Shown here piece by piece: positions 11,480-24,482 of a stretch of DNA of 64,000 bases. The stretch spans positions 29,742,874 to 29,806,873 of the forward strand of contig NC_092866.1 of NCBI RefSeq assembly GCF_032062135.1. Reading direction: 5' to 3'. A program made the translations under genes and the position numbers. The notes below the pieces were generated by a model, which saw only the letters and a program-made list of their open reading frames with translations, ran no database searches and had not been told where the DNA came from. The DNA comes from Pyxicephalus adspersus (lineage: Eukaryota > Chordata > Amphibia > Anura > Pyxicephalidae). The stretch's first letter is position 1, and the number at the start of each line of letters is the position of its first letter.

Positions 11480-12486
11480 GCACAGGATGCGATATTCTCC
11501 TCCGTCCCCGGTCCCCAGGGACAGCGGACAACCCTGTTGTGACACAGTATCTTTATCCTTTTAAGTACTCACTATGTTCATGCTGTTTGTCCCAGGGATT
11601 ATTGTCATTTTTGCCATATTTTGAAACTGCTGTTTTCATGCTGTTTGTCTAGGAAATACTGCGGTTTCACCATTCTGTTTACATAATGTTTAATGTCTTG
11701 CCTCTTCTTGTCTTACTCTGTTAGAGGTTGCCGCTGAGAATTTTCCTTTTTTCATTGCCCGCAACTATTATCCCTATCTTGCCTAGATAGGCCGCACTTT
11801 GTATTGGACATCCCTTATTTTGGGGATCCCATGTATCTATATCAGATATCTCAGGGATTATTGACATTTTCTATCATGCTATTATTTTACCTAGAGATAT
11901 GTCTGGCTAACAGTGAAATGTGCTAAAATTTCAGTTGTTACTCTGATTGCATTAAGATCTTGATCTTGCATATATCTGCTGAGGCATATGGTATTACTTT
12001 TAAGCATGTGTTCTTGCCCCACGATTCCTTGGGGGGTCCCACAATGGGCCTGGTTTTACTAGGCCTGGTTTTACTTGAGGCTTTTCTGCTGTTTGACCGC
12101 CGGTGCCGGTCGACTTGGTTAATTATGTTATCTCAGTTACTTGACGGTTGGTCCGGGGACTGTTGGGTCTTCGATCCCCTTGGGAATGTTGGTACACCCA
12201 CCAGGTATAGTTGTTCCCTAGTAGTCCTTAGGGACTCTTGGGGACCGGTGGGCACACTGCCCCAAAGGGTACTTGTGCACTATTTCACGCTGCTATTCTG
12301 GATGCAGCTGAGAAGTGTGGATGTTGTGTCATAATTTTAACCACATTGTACTTTAATGGCTACTAAAATCTTTTCCCTTATTGTTAAGGGGCTGAATTCT
12401 AACTCTAAGAGAAAACTGGTGCTCAGGGAATTTAAACGCCATTCGGCGGAGGATATTTGTCTGCAGGAGACACATCTAGATAATGC

Positions 12487-12721
12487 AAGTACTTGACTGC
12501 TGCAAGACATAGCTCGGTCAACTTGCCCCAAACTAAATCCCCTCAATCTTTAAACTTCACCCCCCCCCCCCCCCCGAAACATTACCCACCCCACCTATAC
12601 ACATTAAACACACCAACGTTGCTTAAATAGCCCGCAGGCCTATTATCAAACAAATATTTAAACATAACATATTAAATAACATATTAATCACAAATAACAA
12701 CAATATATAAATTATTAATTA

Positions 12722-12765
<44 letters not shown>

Positions 12766-13387
12766 ACCATTACAAACATGTAAATTATTTTAACTGAACA
12801 AATAAAATATATATATAACAAATATAACCAATATAAACAACAACAAATAACCTTGCAGTAAAACTCTTTATCATTTTATCATTTCCTAGTTACAGGTCCT
12901 CTGAGGGTCCACCACTTCTAAAACCTTGGGGTCTGCACCTTATCAACGAAATACACCCAGCTCGGGAACACCATGACCCTTACTCGTGCAGACCCCCACC
13001 AACCAATTTACCACACCGGAAACTCCATACCTTAGATGGGTCCCCCCAACATAAATATCAACAAAAACAACACACTCCCCCTGAGGACCTCAACCGCCAC
13101 CACACCCTATACCTTCATATCGCCCGAAACCAAAAACAAAAATGGGGAGGGAGGATGGGAAAGCTTTACCCTTCTTGCTGTCCCTCGTGAAAAAGGACTC
13201 TTTTGCCTCTTCCTGACCTTTTTATCTCCTATTGACCCCTCCTCTCATCTCTTCCCTGCGTCTCTTCCCTCCCCCCTTCTTCTTTCCTCTCACTCTCGCA
13301 CGTGCCACTTCTTAATAATTAACCCTCTGCTGTCTCCCCCCTGTCTGCACAGTCATGCTGGCCTACCACTATACTCCTTTCTCTCGT
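12487..13387. mobile_element. Unclassified 901-bp insertion in L1 endonuclease
   Basis: The endonuclease frame is interrupted after GATAATGC and resumes at TCCAGGCCTCCC. Removing 12487-13387 plus one ATGC (present at 12483-12486 and 13388-13391) rejoins the frame as DNAPGLPFNF, which aligns to the host L1. The insert therefore has a 4-bp target-site duplication ATGC, or 5 bp with one mismatch. Its plus strand is poor in G and rich in A and C in the first 600 bases, with a C-run at 12560-12575, and becomes pyrimidine-rich near the end. No terminal inverted repeat, LTR ends or coding region was recognised. Confidence 0.75.
12725..12761. repeat. (TA)n microsatellite
   Basis: A pure alternating TA tract of about 37 bp lies inside the unclassified insertion. 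Confidence 0.97.
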
Positions 13388-16300
13388 ATGCTCCAGGCCT
13401 CCCTTTTAATTTTGTTTCCAAACACTACCCGCATGCCTATATGGCTAACTCTCCTTCCAGGAAGAGAGCAGGGGTGGCTATTTTGATTAAAGATTCCTTT
13501 ACTTTAATTTAAGATAACTTTACGTTAAATTGCTCTGTTATTGACCCAGAAGGCCGATTTCTAATACTACATTGTACATTGCAGGGTATACCATTGACTA
13601 TGTGCAATATCTTTGCTCCAAATGTGGGACAGCTGCCGTTCCTTTCCAAAACATTTGCCCTCCTGGAAGAGTTTGCTCATACTTACCTGATAGTTGGGGG
13701 TGATTTTAATGCGACTTACTAATAATGCGACCCCTATGCAGGACAGATTGTCTCCTTTCACATCCCCCTCGCCAGCTTCTATTTTACAACAATCCAAGGC
13801 CTTCCAGCAGCTTATCAGACACTACCAGTTATTTGATGGCTGGAGAATTCAGAATCCCACAAGCTGGCAGTTCAATTTCTACTCTCCGCCACATCACACC
13901 CATACCCGTATTGACTACATTTTTATTAACCTACCGCTACTGCAGAACAGCGTCTCTGCCGACATACACCCTATTACATGGTCGGATCATGCCCCGATCA
14001 CCCTAGATGTCCTTTTCGCCCCTTCTAAAGTTAGAGTTTGCCATTGGAGACTGAATGACTTTCTCGTTAAAAATGTAGATACCAAATCGGTCCTCACTAT
14101 GGTTATACAAAATTACTTTACTGAAAATTAAGGCTCAGTGGTGCATACCTACACTCTTTGGGAGGCCCACAAAGCGGTTGTTGGAGGTCAGTGTGTGGCC
14201 TTGAGCTCTCACTTAAAACAGAACTCCAATTTGCAACGTTCCTTGACTGAGCAAGAGTTACGCTCTGCAGAAGAGAAGCCCAATGACAGGCCATCGACGG
14301 GTTTCCTGCGGAAAGTGACCTTCCTCCGCTCTAAATTGAGGGCTTTGGAGTTGAGGAAGGTCAGCTGGATGATGCAATGTACCCGCCAACTTTACTACTA
14401 AAAGGGCAACAAGGCAGACACGGTATTAGCAGGTAAATTGAGAGACACCCAGGTTAATTCCTCTCCTATGGTCATTAAAGATGATGAAGGGATAATTAGA
14501 TACGACCCCTCCCATATAGTTTTTCGTTTTGAAAACTACTATACTCAATTGTATCAGGTGGTACACCAGGCGCAGAATACCTTAGGGAGTAGCCTGCAGA
14601 AGAAAATAGACTCCTGTCTAGTGGAACTGGAGCTCCCTCAGCTGACGGAGGAGCACCTTGAACAAATTAATCGCCCCATTACAGAGGAAGAAATCTCAAA
14701 GGTCATTTCTCATCTTCCCTCTAATAAAGCCCCTGGCCCAGATGGCTTATCCTACCTATACTACAAAACATTTTTGCCGGATTTACTTTTGCACATGGAA
14801 GATTAGTTTATTGATTTTCTATGGGGCAAACCTATACCACCTTCTATGTCCAGCTCCGACATCATGGTTATTCCCAAACCTGGTAAGGATCCGATGGATT
14901 GTACTAACTACAGGCCTATAGCATTACTTAACTCTGATCTCAAAATCCACACCACGATACTGGCAAAGTGTTTTCCACACTTGCTAAAAAAATTTTTCAG
15001 GATTTTTTTGTTCAGGCAATTTAGTCTCTTTATAGAAGTCCTACAGCCTCTGTAAAATTGCCTCATGCCTCTTCTAAGCAATTTTCTATTAAAAATGGGA
15101 TGCGACAGGGTTGTCCCTTGCCCCTCCTCCTTTTTTCCCTGTGTATCAAGCCTTTAGCCCAAAAATAAGGGCTAACCCTGATATCCAGGGTGTCAAGGTG
15201 AAGGGATCTTCCTATAAGATTTTACTATATGTGGATGATGTGCTCCTAACGTTAACACAACCCACTATTACTGTCCTGAATCTGTGGTCTGAACTCCTTT
15301 TCTTTGGTGAAATCTTGGGTTACAAAGTGAATTAAAAAACGGAGGCTTTACCCTTACATATTCCGGTTTTGCAGCTCTCAGCCTTACAGGATAAGTACTC
15401 TTATGTGGCGTGAGCACTCTATTAGCTATTTAGGTACTCAAATCACTGTTACATATAATCAGTTATATTCCTGTAATTTTCCCCAATTGTTTCAGGAGAT
15501 TTATAACTACCTAAAGAAATGGAAAGTACATCCATTATCAATCCTGGGACATATAGCGTCTGTAAAAATGATGCTTCTACCTAAGCTTTTATATTTATTT
15601 GAGACTCTCCCAGTATCTCCTCTCTAGTTTTGGTATTGACAACCATTATCCACAACCCACTACTGCCCGATAGTCTTACCAGAGATAGTCTTACCATTTG
15701 GCAGCCCTGGAGAGAAAGGGGGCTATTTTATCTTAGGCATATTCTGCACCCTGTGGAGAAGAGGTTGCTTTCCTTCTCAGAACTTCAGACTAAATTTGAC
15801 CTCCCACAAACTTCCTTTTATGTGTATTTGCAGATCAGAAATTATGTCTGTTCCCTTACTCAGACGTCCAGATTTACAGAGGTTACTTCATTTGAAAGAA
15901 TATGTATGGATGGTCCCTATGCTAAAGGCCTTATTTCCTCAATATACCGTCTCCTTCACATATCTATACAAAAGACCTCTGGCACATTTGCATATATGAG
16001 TACATGGGAATCTATCCTAGGCCGTACACTGGATAGTGATGAGTGGTGGGATATTTGGGAAGCAGCACATAAAAGTTCAATCTGTACCTTATACAAAGAA
16101 AATTTATACAAAATAATTTTTGTTGTTTCCCTCTGTGGACCCTATTTGCTGGCGATGGGGGACCCAGAGGGGTGCCCTGGAACATATATTTTGGTATTGT
16201 ACCATTATTCAAATTTATTGGGACCGTGTCCACAAATTGCTTCAGGATGTGACCCAACAACAGCTCCACTTAATCATTTATTAGGGCCCTTTATTGCCCT

Positions 16301-19300
16301 TTACAGGTCTCCCTAAACTTTCCAGTAAACTTGCTACCCATATTTTAGTAGCGGCTCGCACCCTGATCTCAGTTAGATGGAAATCCAATCTCCCTCCTTC
16401 TGTGGAGGACCTATATACTTGAATTCAAGATGTTCGTCTGATGGAATACCTTACAGCCCTTCTTTAAAACAAAGTGGACAAATTTGAACTGATTTGGGAG
16501 CCCTGCGACACTTACTATTACCAATTGCAGGATTAGGGAGTGGCTTTTCTCCCCTTTTCTTTATCTCCTGTTGTTGTTATAATGTGTCTGTTTTTTATTT
16601 TAGTTGTGATGTGTTCTGTGGTTACTGTATTTATGCTTGTTTCCAGTACTACCATATGGGATCTTGCTACTTATTCTGGATTCCACATACTTTGAAAGTA
16701 GCTTTTGCTACCAATGGACATGGACATGTACTTTAACTGGACTATCTTTGTTTTTACTACTTGTCCTGCTCTATGTATATTGATCTCATACCTGTTTTGC
16801 TATGTTTGTTTGTTTCTTGTTGTTCTTGTTTAAAAACTTCAATAAAAATTCAGTTTAAAAAAACAAAATTAACAAATATTGAAACCATAGGAGTTGACCC
16901 AAGAAAAAAGGTAAAGGGGAGGAGGGAGAAAGAGTTTATCTACAGTATTCCTGAGTAGAGCTGTAAGGTACTCCATGAGACGTACCTTCTGAATCTGTGT
17001 ATATAGATCCTCCATGTAGGGGGGCAGAGTATCTTTCCAGTTGGAAGGAATTAGTGTACGTGTTGCCACTAGTATATGGGACACCAATTTGCGGGTGAAT
17101 CTTGGTAAAACTGTAAGTGGTTGACCCAGATTGGTGAGAGGGTTCAGAGAAACCTGTCGTTGGGTCATGTCTGTAGGTAATGTATTAACTTGAGATCAGC
17201 ACCCCTGAATAGGAGGAAAGAACCAGAGAATATGCTCTAAGGTGCCCCGGTGGATCCCACACCGCCAACACATGGGATCAACACTAGGGAACAACGAATG
17301 GAGCAAATCTGGTGTATGATACCATCTGAATATAATTTTTTTTATAAAGTGAACAGATAGAGCTCTTATGTGCCCCTCCCTGATCTCTGACCACTCTTCT
17401 GGATCCAAAGTCTGGCCCAACACCTCCTCCCACCTATACATATATCCAAATTTGTTTGAGGCTTCATGAATTGAGTCACATAGGAAGCGATATATAGTGG
17501 AGACAACACCCCTAGTGTATGGGCCCTCAGCACAAAATCTCTCAAAGGGATTCAATTTCTGGAACCTGGCCAAGGGCTGGAGGGATAAAACAAAATGCCT
17601 AATTTGTAAATATGCATATTGGATGTTTGAGGCAAATCTACTTTGTCACAAAGTTCAGTAAAGGAGAGTAATCTCCCCACTACTGGGTGTAGTAAATGTC
17701 TAATTTGAAAAAAGGCCTCTTTCTCTCCTGGGTCCCGACGTGACCCCTGTAAGACTATCTGGTATCTGTGGGGTGAGGATAATTGATGTTAACCTCAAAG
17801 CCTACGACATAAGGCTATATCTGCTTTTACAAGTCCTCCACAGGTTTCTTGTAAACACCATAGGTGCTGGTAGGTCGTGGTCAGCCAAAGCAAAACATTG
17901 GGGTGCACAGGGGCAATCCAATGCTCCTCCAGGTCCCTACAAACACTGGAGGGATTAACTGCCCAGCTCTCGGGGAGTGCATACAATACATTTAGCTAGC
18001 CTTTGCCTTTTCTAGGCCAAAATGAAATTCCAAAAATCTACTTGAACATTCTTTATGGCTTGAGGCAGAACTCGAACAGGCAATGTCTCAAACAAATAAA
18101 GCAGTTTGGGGAGGAGCATCATTTTTACTAATGCTATCCTACCAAGAAGTGACAAGGGATGGCTTTTCCATTTACTTAAGAGCGACTTTAGCTCAAGAAA
18201 CAACAGCAGGAAATTATGGGAGTATAACTGAATATACGATGAGGTAATCTGTACCCCCAGGTAATGAAGGGAGTGTTCCTTCCAGAGAAAGGAAGTAAGA
18301 GCCTGGTAAAGGCCAAGAGTTGCGAGGGGAGTACGTAAAGGGGCAAGGTCTCCGTTTTGGATGAGTTAACTTTGAAATACGATACTTCACCATACTTCTT
18401 CCCACAAGTTTGGGAGGAAAGTGATTGGTTGAGTCAAGGTTAAAAGAACGTCATCAGCATACAATGATATTTTGTATGGTTTCCCCTTAATTGGCACACT
18501 GTGAATATTCAGGTTAGACCTAATATAAGCTGCTAGGGGCTCAATACATAGGACAAAAAGCAGGGGTGACAGGGGGCAACCCTGCTGTGTACCATTCCTT
18601 ATAGGGAACACTGTAGATGATGCATGTGGCAATTCGATCAAGGCCGATGGAGATTTGTACAAGAATTCAACCTCCCTGATAAAGGGCCCAGAAAAACCCA
18701 TTCTGTGCAGAGCAGAAAGCATAAATGGCCAACTAAGACAGTTTGCCTATCCTGCATCTAAACTAAGCACTAGTGACAGAGCTTTCCACCTATTGACAAT
18801 ATCAATAACATTAACAACCCTTCTAGTATTATCGCTTGCATGACTGTGTGGTGGTATGAAGCCTGTCTGCTCACCATGGATGAGAAAGGAGAGGAATTTG
18901 GATAGCCCCGAAGCCAGAATTTTCATGAAAATTTTCAAATCTGAAATCAAGGGTGTTATGGGCCTGTAACTTGAGCAATCCATTGGATCCTTACCTGGCT
19001 TTGGCGCCACTGTAATGTGGGAAGTCAACATAGACAGGGGGTATGGTTATTGTTCATAAAGTCATTGAATAAAGCCAACAGATGCGGTAAAAGTTCTGGC
19101 AAAAATGTTTTATAGTATAAGTATGGTAAACTGTCCGGGCCAGGAGCCTTAGAGGAAATTTCATAAACAAAATTTCCTCCCCTGTAATTAGATTATTAAG
19201 TTGCCCTAAATATTGCAGTTTGATCTTGGGAAGGATCGCACTCTATAGGTATGAATCTATTTTCGGCTGTAGTAACTAGTGTAGTTTTTCAAATTCGGGT

Positions 19301-19564
19301 CGTCCTAATCTTCGACCTGAATATGGCCGTTCGAATTCGGGTCACCCCCGACCCGAATTTTGTTGAATTCGATGCCCGGAATTTGGCCCTCCCACAATGC
19401 CTAGGGACCTCCCCTTATAATGCCTAGGGCCCCCCAATAACAGCAGGGAAGTGAAAAAAAGTGCTTTACTTAGACTGTGTCACACTCACACTATTAGTCA
19501 GATTGTTGAATTGTACTGTATTGGTGCAGTCCTGAAAGCTACTGTACTCAGATGTGGAGTGTTT

Positions 19565-19612
19565 CACAGATAGATAGACAGATAGATAGATAGATAGACA
19601 GTCAGTCAGTGT
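19565..19612. repeat. (GATA/GACA)n microsatellite
   Basis: This imperfect tetranucleotide tract of GATA and GACA units lies in the left part of the hAT element, before the transposase. Confidence 0.9.
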
Positions 19613-19919
19613 GTTACATACATGCAGCCAGAGGCAGGGTACTCTCCCTGACTTCGTGCACAGTATCACACTTGTACTGAGAGACAGTCACACAGACGCA
19701 GTGTATATTGCAGTATATTATTTGTATACTGTGCTGCATATAACAAGCGTCACCACTGAAGGAAAGTGCTGCATACAACAGACACACAGTGCACTTGCAT
19801 TTTTGGAGTCAAAAAAAAAAATCCACTTACTGTACAAATTTACACTTTGTGAAGCATACTAGCTCCAAAGTATTTTGCAGGGTGTCAAGCCACACAAAAA
19901 ATTTGTACAATGTCTGGCC

Positions 19920-22900
19920 AAAGAGGGGGCAGCTTTGCCAGGGGTGGCAACCAAAGCAGTATGAGTTTGTAGCTGCAGACCCGAGAACAAGAACCGCTGC
20001 TATTAGTGATGAGGGTCCATTATTACCACTCCATGAACAAGAGGTAGTGAAGTACATGAGCCATCCTGGGTCAAGTGATTGTACCCCCTCTTCATCCCAG
20101 TCACAGGCCTCACAGGTGTCCCAAACAGTCCATTATACACCTGTTACTCCTAGTTCATTGGCTAGAAAGTCTTATGTACAGCAGTATGTAGAAGAGTCCC
20201 ATCAATGGGTTGGAGAGGCGGAACTACAAGCATTCCTTCAAAATGCTCATTTGTTTCAGTCATCTGACGAAGAGAGTCAGTTCACAGGCTTTCCCCCCAC
20301 TAACTTTTCAACCAAACACTCTGAGCCAGACAAGCCACTTCAAACTGGCTCCAAAAGGCAGCTGCTTCCTTTAGGCACATACAGGGAAACTGTCTCTTCT
20401 GATGATGATGTCCTTGATCTGGCATGGGGCGAACAAGGAGATCATCATAGGCAGGAAGGAGAAGAGGAGGAGGAGGAGGGGGATGAAGAAGAGGCGAAGG
20501 AGGTTGCAGAGCGCCTTCAAAGAGGAGAGGGAGGAAAAGAGTAAAAGCTGCCCACACTCTGCAGTCTTCACGTACCAGTGAGGCAAGTCATAGTCGTCCA
20601 TCATCAAAAGCTGTCACCAAAGCTATGCCTCAACAACTGCGGAGCACCACCACAAGCACCAGCTCCAGAGCACCTTTCATCCCAGTCGGATGTTCGCCCG
20701 TATGGGCCTTTTTTTTTTATGTCCATAGGGATGACAACACTATGGTCATCTCCAAACTGTGTGCTCAACACTTGAAATGAGGCAAAAACCCAAACTTGGA
20801 ACAAGTTGCATGAGTACACATTTAAAAAGGAACTACCTGGTAACCTGGCGGGAACACCTGGTCAAAGCACAGAGCTCTGTGCAACCACCTCCGCCCAAGA
20901 AGCAAGCTCAAACTGCTAGATCTTCCTCCGCTGCCTTTCCTCCTTCTGCATTACCTTTTTAAGGCTCCCCCAGCAGTGAGCAGGAGCTCCAACGCAGATC
21001 GGCTGTTGTTTGTCGCATTGCTAGCAGTCAAGACCAGGCATCATTGCCATCCCCCACACCTTCTACCCCATCACACAATCTTTCTGTGGTTAGCATTAGC
21101 AGCATCCAACCTTCCATCCCCCAGGTGCTGTAGCGCAAGAGAAAATATGACCCAAATGAATTGCACAGCTGATTGCATTAGAGCTCCTACCTTAATGGCT
21201 GGTGGACTCCAATGCGTTCTGTTACGCATTCCTCTGCACAAACCCATAGTACGTTATGCCCAGGCAACAGTATTTTGCAGAAAAATGTGTTCCTGCTTTG
21301 CATGAACACGTGCAGAGCAATGTGTCCATGGCCCTGCAGCACTCAGTTTCTGGCAAGGTGCGCCTGACAACCGACAGTTGGTTGAGCAAGCGTGGAATGG
21401 GAAGATATATTTCCTATACAGCTTACTGGGTAACTTTGGTGGCAGCAAGGGAAGATGCATCTGCAGCAAAGTCTGCATACCTACCTCCGCCCAGAGCACC
21501 CAGATCGCCATGCAATCTCCTCCTCGACCTCCACTTCCAGCACCTCCCATTCATCAGCATCTGTTCACCGCCAGCCAACAACCTGCAGTTTGCTATTTTG
21601 GTGCACAATTCAGACGTTGCCACGCAGTCCTGAGGTTGTGAAGCCTGGGTTCCCTCAGCCACAGGGGCGCAGCCATTCTCCAGCCAGGCAAGGTCCTGTG
21701 TCACAACGAGGCCAATCTGCTGGCAGCCCTGCGTTGTGGAAAACTCCCACACGTACCTTGCCTGGCTCACGTCATGAACCTGATAGTACAGCGGTTCCTT
21801 AGGAATTACCCAGGCCTCCAGTTACTGTTGCTGAAGGCCAGAAAGTTGTCAGCGCATTTCCGCTGGTCGTACACAGCCAGTGCCAGATTGGTGGATTTAC
21901 AGCGAAATCTCAATCTGCCAGTGCACCGGATATTTTGTGACGTTGGAATTCCACCTTTTACATGCTGCAGCGGCTGGCTGAACAACAGAAAGCGGTGGTG
22001 GATTACGTGGCAGAGTCTGTTAGTTTCAGATGTATGCCTACACTACCTTTCTTCAGCCCTGCGGAGTGACTGCAAATTGAGAACTTGTGCACTGTATTTT
22101 TTACATTTGAAGATGCGACCAGGATGATCAGCAGGAATCAGGCCTGTGTCAGTGACACCATCCCCATCATATGCCAAATGGAAAATATGATGGTGAATCT
22201 CGGACACGACACAGAGCGGACGCTGCATCAAGAGATGATGTTTCAAACATCATCTCGGACATGCGTACCTACTAGGCATAGTGCACCCCAAATTCAGGAA
22301 GATGAAGAGGTGGAAGAGGATGAGGAGGACATTGCAGGCATGGGAGAAGGGAAAGAAGGGGAAGAGGAGGATATTGAGGGTACATGGCATCCATCCACCC
22401 AAACACAGAGTGGCATGTTCTGTTGATGGCAATACCATGCATAGGAGGAGGACGACGACTCTGTGGTGCTGTTCGACCCACAGGAGTGTGGGTCCAGAAT
22501 TACCTCAGCTGTGGGTAGTTTGAGCCACATGACAGCCTTCATGCAGGAGTGCATAGCCAAAGATCCGCGCATACAACACATAAAAACAAAGACTGACGAC
22601 TATTGGATTGCTACATTACTGGATCCACGTTACAAGCCTAGGATACAACAACTCATCTTGCCTCAATACAGGGAACCTAAAATGCAACACTACCAAGAAG
22701 TGCTTGTAAGGGACTTGTGCTCCGCCTTTCCGGCTGCCAGCAGCAGCAGGGATCCCTATGGCAGTTCCACCAGCCATGGGAGCCAAACAACTACCATAAT
22801 CCTGTTTAATAATAATAATAATAATAAAAGGCATAGGTGGCAGCAGCAGTAGAGGTCGTCTAAGCCAAACTATGCAGGCTTTTTGTCAGCAGAAGAAAGC

Positions 22901-23245
22901 CGCCAGTCGTGCAGCAATTGCCAATGACACTCAGCAGCGCTACTCATGGTGCAGGAATACCTGAGCTCTACATGGGACATCTGCAACCTGCAAAGCCAGG
23001 ACCCACTGGGCTACTGGGTATCCAAGCTTGAGCAGTGGCCGGAGCTGGCAGAACATGCCATTCAGATCCTTGCCTGACCAGTCGCAAGTGTGTTATCTGA
23101 AAGAGCGTTTAGTGCAGCTAGGGGTGTAATGAGTGACAAGCGGATCTGGCTCTAGGCAGAAAATTTTGACCAAATCACTTTTATTAAAATGAATAAGGCT
23201 TGGCCCGGCAAAGACTTCAACTCTCCCTCTGCAGAGTGAACTGAT
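19920..23245 (+). pseudogene. hAT transposase (ZBED/BED-finger type), inactivated
   Basis: An upstream segment can be read from MSGQRGGSFARGGNQ (19910) and includes a glutamate-rich run (about 20456-20510). A BED zinc finger follows: VWAFFFYVHRDDNTMVICKLC, then, after a frame change, GTSCMSTHLKRN (20680-20850). The transposase body has YFAEKCVPALHEHVQ and VRLTTDSWLS (21270-21390), CGKLPHVPCLAHVMNLIVQR (about 21735-21790), WNSTFYMLQRLAEQQKAV (about 21943-22000) and YWIATLLDPRYKPRIQQL (about 22600-22660). The hAT dimerisation domain gives DPLGYWVSKLEQWPELA and SVLSERAFSAARGVMSDKRIW (about 23000-23155). Frameshifts and internal stops break it at least six times. Motif order and spacing match ZBED-like hAT transposases. 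Confidence 0.9.
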
Positions 23246-23254
23246 TAGTCGTCA

Positions 23255-24480
23255 ACATTTTTCTTGCTTTTTTGATAGATAGCAAGTAGGATCAGAATGA
23301 AATATTTGTATTTTTTATAGATAAATGCAGAACTTTTTCTGGCTTTTGTGATAGATTGCAAGAGGTATCATAATTAAATATCTGTATTTTTTAGAGAAAA
23401 ACTGAAATTTTTCTGGCTTTTGTGATAGATAGCAAGTGGTATCAGAATGAAATATCTGTATTTTTTTTACAGAAATGTTTCTGTTTTTTGGATAGATTGC
23501 AAGAGGTATCATAATTAAATATCTGTATTTATTGAAGAGAAATACACACATTTCTATAGCTTTTCTGATAGATAGCAAGTGGATCATAATGAAATATTTG
23601 TATTTTTTTTTACAGAAGTACAGAAAATGTTATGGATTTTTTGATGGATAGCAAGTGTTATCCAAAGGAAATATCTGTTTTTTTTATAGATAAGTACAGA
23701 AATTGTTCTGGCTTGTGTGATAGATTGCAAGAGGTATCATAATTATATATCTGAATTTTTTGGAGAGAAATACAGAAATTCGTATGGCTATTTTGATCGA
23801 TAGCAAGCTGGATTAGAATTATCTGTATTTTTTTTTTTTTTAGAAATACAGAAAATTTTATGGGTTTTTGGATAGATACTAAGTGCTATAAGAATTAAAT
23901 ATATGTATTTTTTATGGATAAATATAGAAACTTTTCTGGCTTTTGGGATAGATTGCAAGAGGTATCATAATTTAAGATACCTCTTGCAATCTACCACAAA
24001 AAGCATAAACATTTCTGTATTTATCAATAAAAATTACAGATATTTAATTATGATAGCACTTGGTATCCATCCTAAAACCCATACAACTTTTGGTATTTCT
24101 CTCCAAAAAATACAGATATTTTATTTTGATCCCACTTTGCTATATAACCCCCAAAGCCATACAAATTTCTGTATTTCTCTCCCAAAAATATAGATATTTA
24201 ATTCTGATAGTAATTAGTATCTATCTAAAAGACCATAAAAAAATTCTATATTTCTCTACATAAAATACAGATGTTTAATTCTGATCCCACTTTGCTATAT
24301 ATCCACAAAGCCATAAAAATGCATGTATTTCTCTCCAAACAATACAGATATTTTATTCTGATAGCACTTGGTATCTATTCTAAAACCCATAAAAGATTAT
24401 GTATTTATCTGAAACAAATACAGATATTTAACTAGGATAGCACTTGCTAGATATCCACAAATGATAAAAAATGTATGTAT
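23255..24480. repeat. Head-to-head inverted minisatellite inside hAT
   Basis: About ten units of roughly 76 bp run in one orientation from 23255 to 23967, each with GATAGATNGCAAG followed by ATATCTGTATTTTTT. From 23976 about seven units run in the opposite orientation, starting CTTGCAATCTACC and containing ATACAGATATTTAATT. The centre is a near-perfect palindrome: 23949-23967 matches 23976-23994 on the opposite strand at 18 of 19 bases, with an 8-bp spacer. The whole block could fold into a hairpin of several hundred base pairs. Confidence 0.9.
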
Positions 24481-24482
24481 TT

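Larger units (their letters stand above)
12356..16467 (+). pseudogene. L1 ORF2 (endonuclease/reverse transcriptase), plus-strand copy
   Basis: The ATG at 12356 opens MATKIFSLIVKGLNSNSKRK and soon LQETHLDN, the endonuclease N-terminus with its catalytic E. A 901-bp insertion follows. The endonuclease resumes with YMANSPSRKRAGVAILIKD, GGDFNATY, THTRIDYIF and WSDHAPITL. The RT begins with SNKAPGPDGLSYLYY (near 14725) and reaches the active-site motif YVDDVLL at about 15230, with V where most L1s have A. The segment carrying RT motif A (present in the host copy as LSLDAG, near 18750) is missing here, a deletion of roughly 300 bp. The C-terminal region runs to MEYLTALL and a stop at 16465-16467. 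Many stops and frameshifts make it inactive. Confidence 0.88.
10007..16864 (+). mobile_element. Plus-strand L1 inserted in the 3' end of the host L1
   Basis: The element runs from a GC-rich 5' UTR (TGGGGCGTGGC at 10011) through ORF1, an inter-ORF spacer and ORF2, to a 3' UTR with AATAAA at 16841-16846 and an A-rich end. It is flanked by AAAATTAACA at 9997-10006 and 16865-16874, extendable to 14 bp with one mismatch, as expected from target-primed reverse transcription. It belongs to an L1 type closely related to its host but is in the opposite orientation, so the two copies form a long inverted pair. It contains a further 901-bp insertion (12487-13387) and lacks part of its RT. Confidence 0.92.

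Noticed and set aside
19789..20544. Open frame of 251 codons ending in a glutamate-rich tail, as a possible gene
   Set aside because: It lies inside the hAT element upstream of the BED finger. The acidic tail is low complexity and the frame is most simply the decayed N-terminal part of the transposase gene.
23255..24480. Regularly spaced repeats resembling a CRISPR array
   Set aside because: Units are contiguous, imperfect, about 76 bp and change orientation in the middle. There are no unique spacers, and the sequence is eukaryotic.
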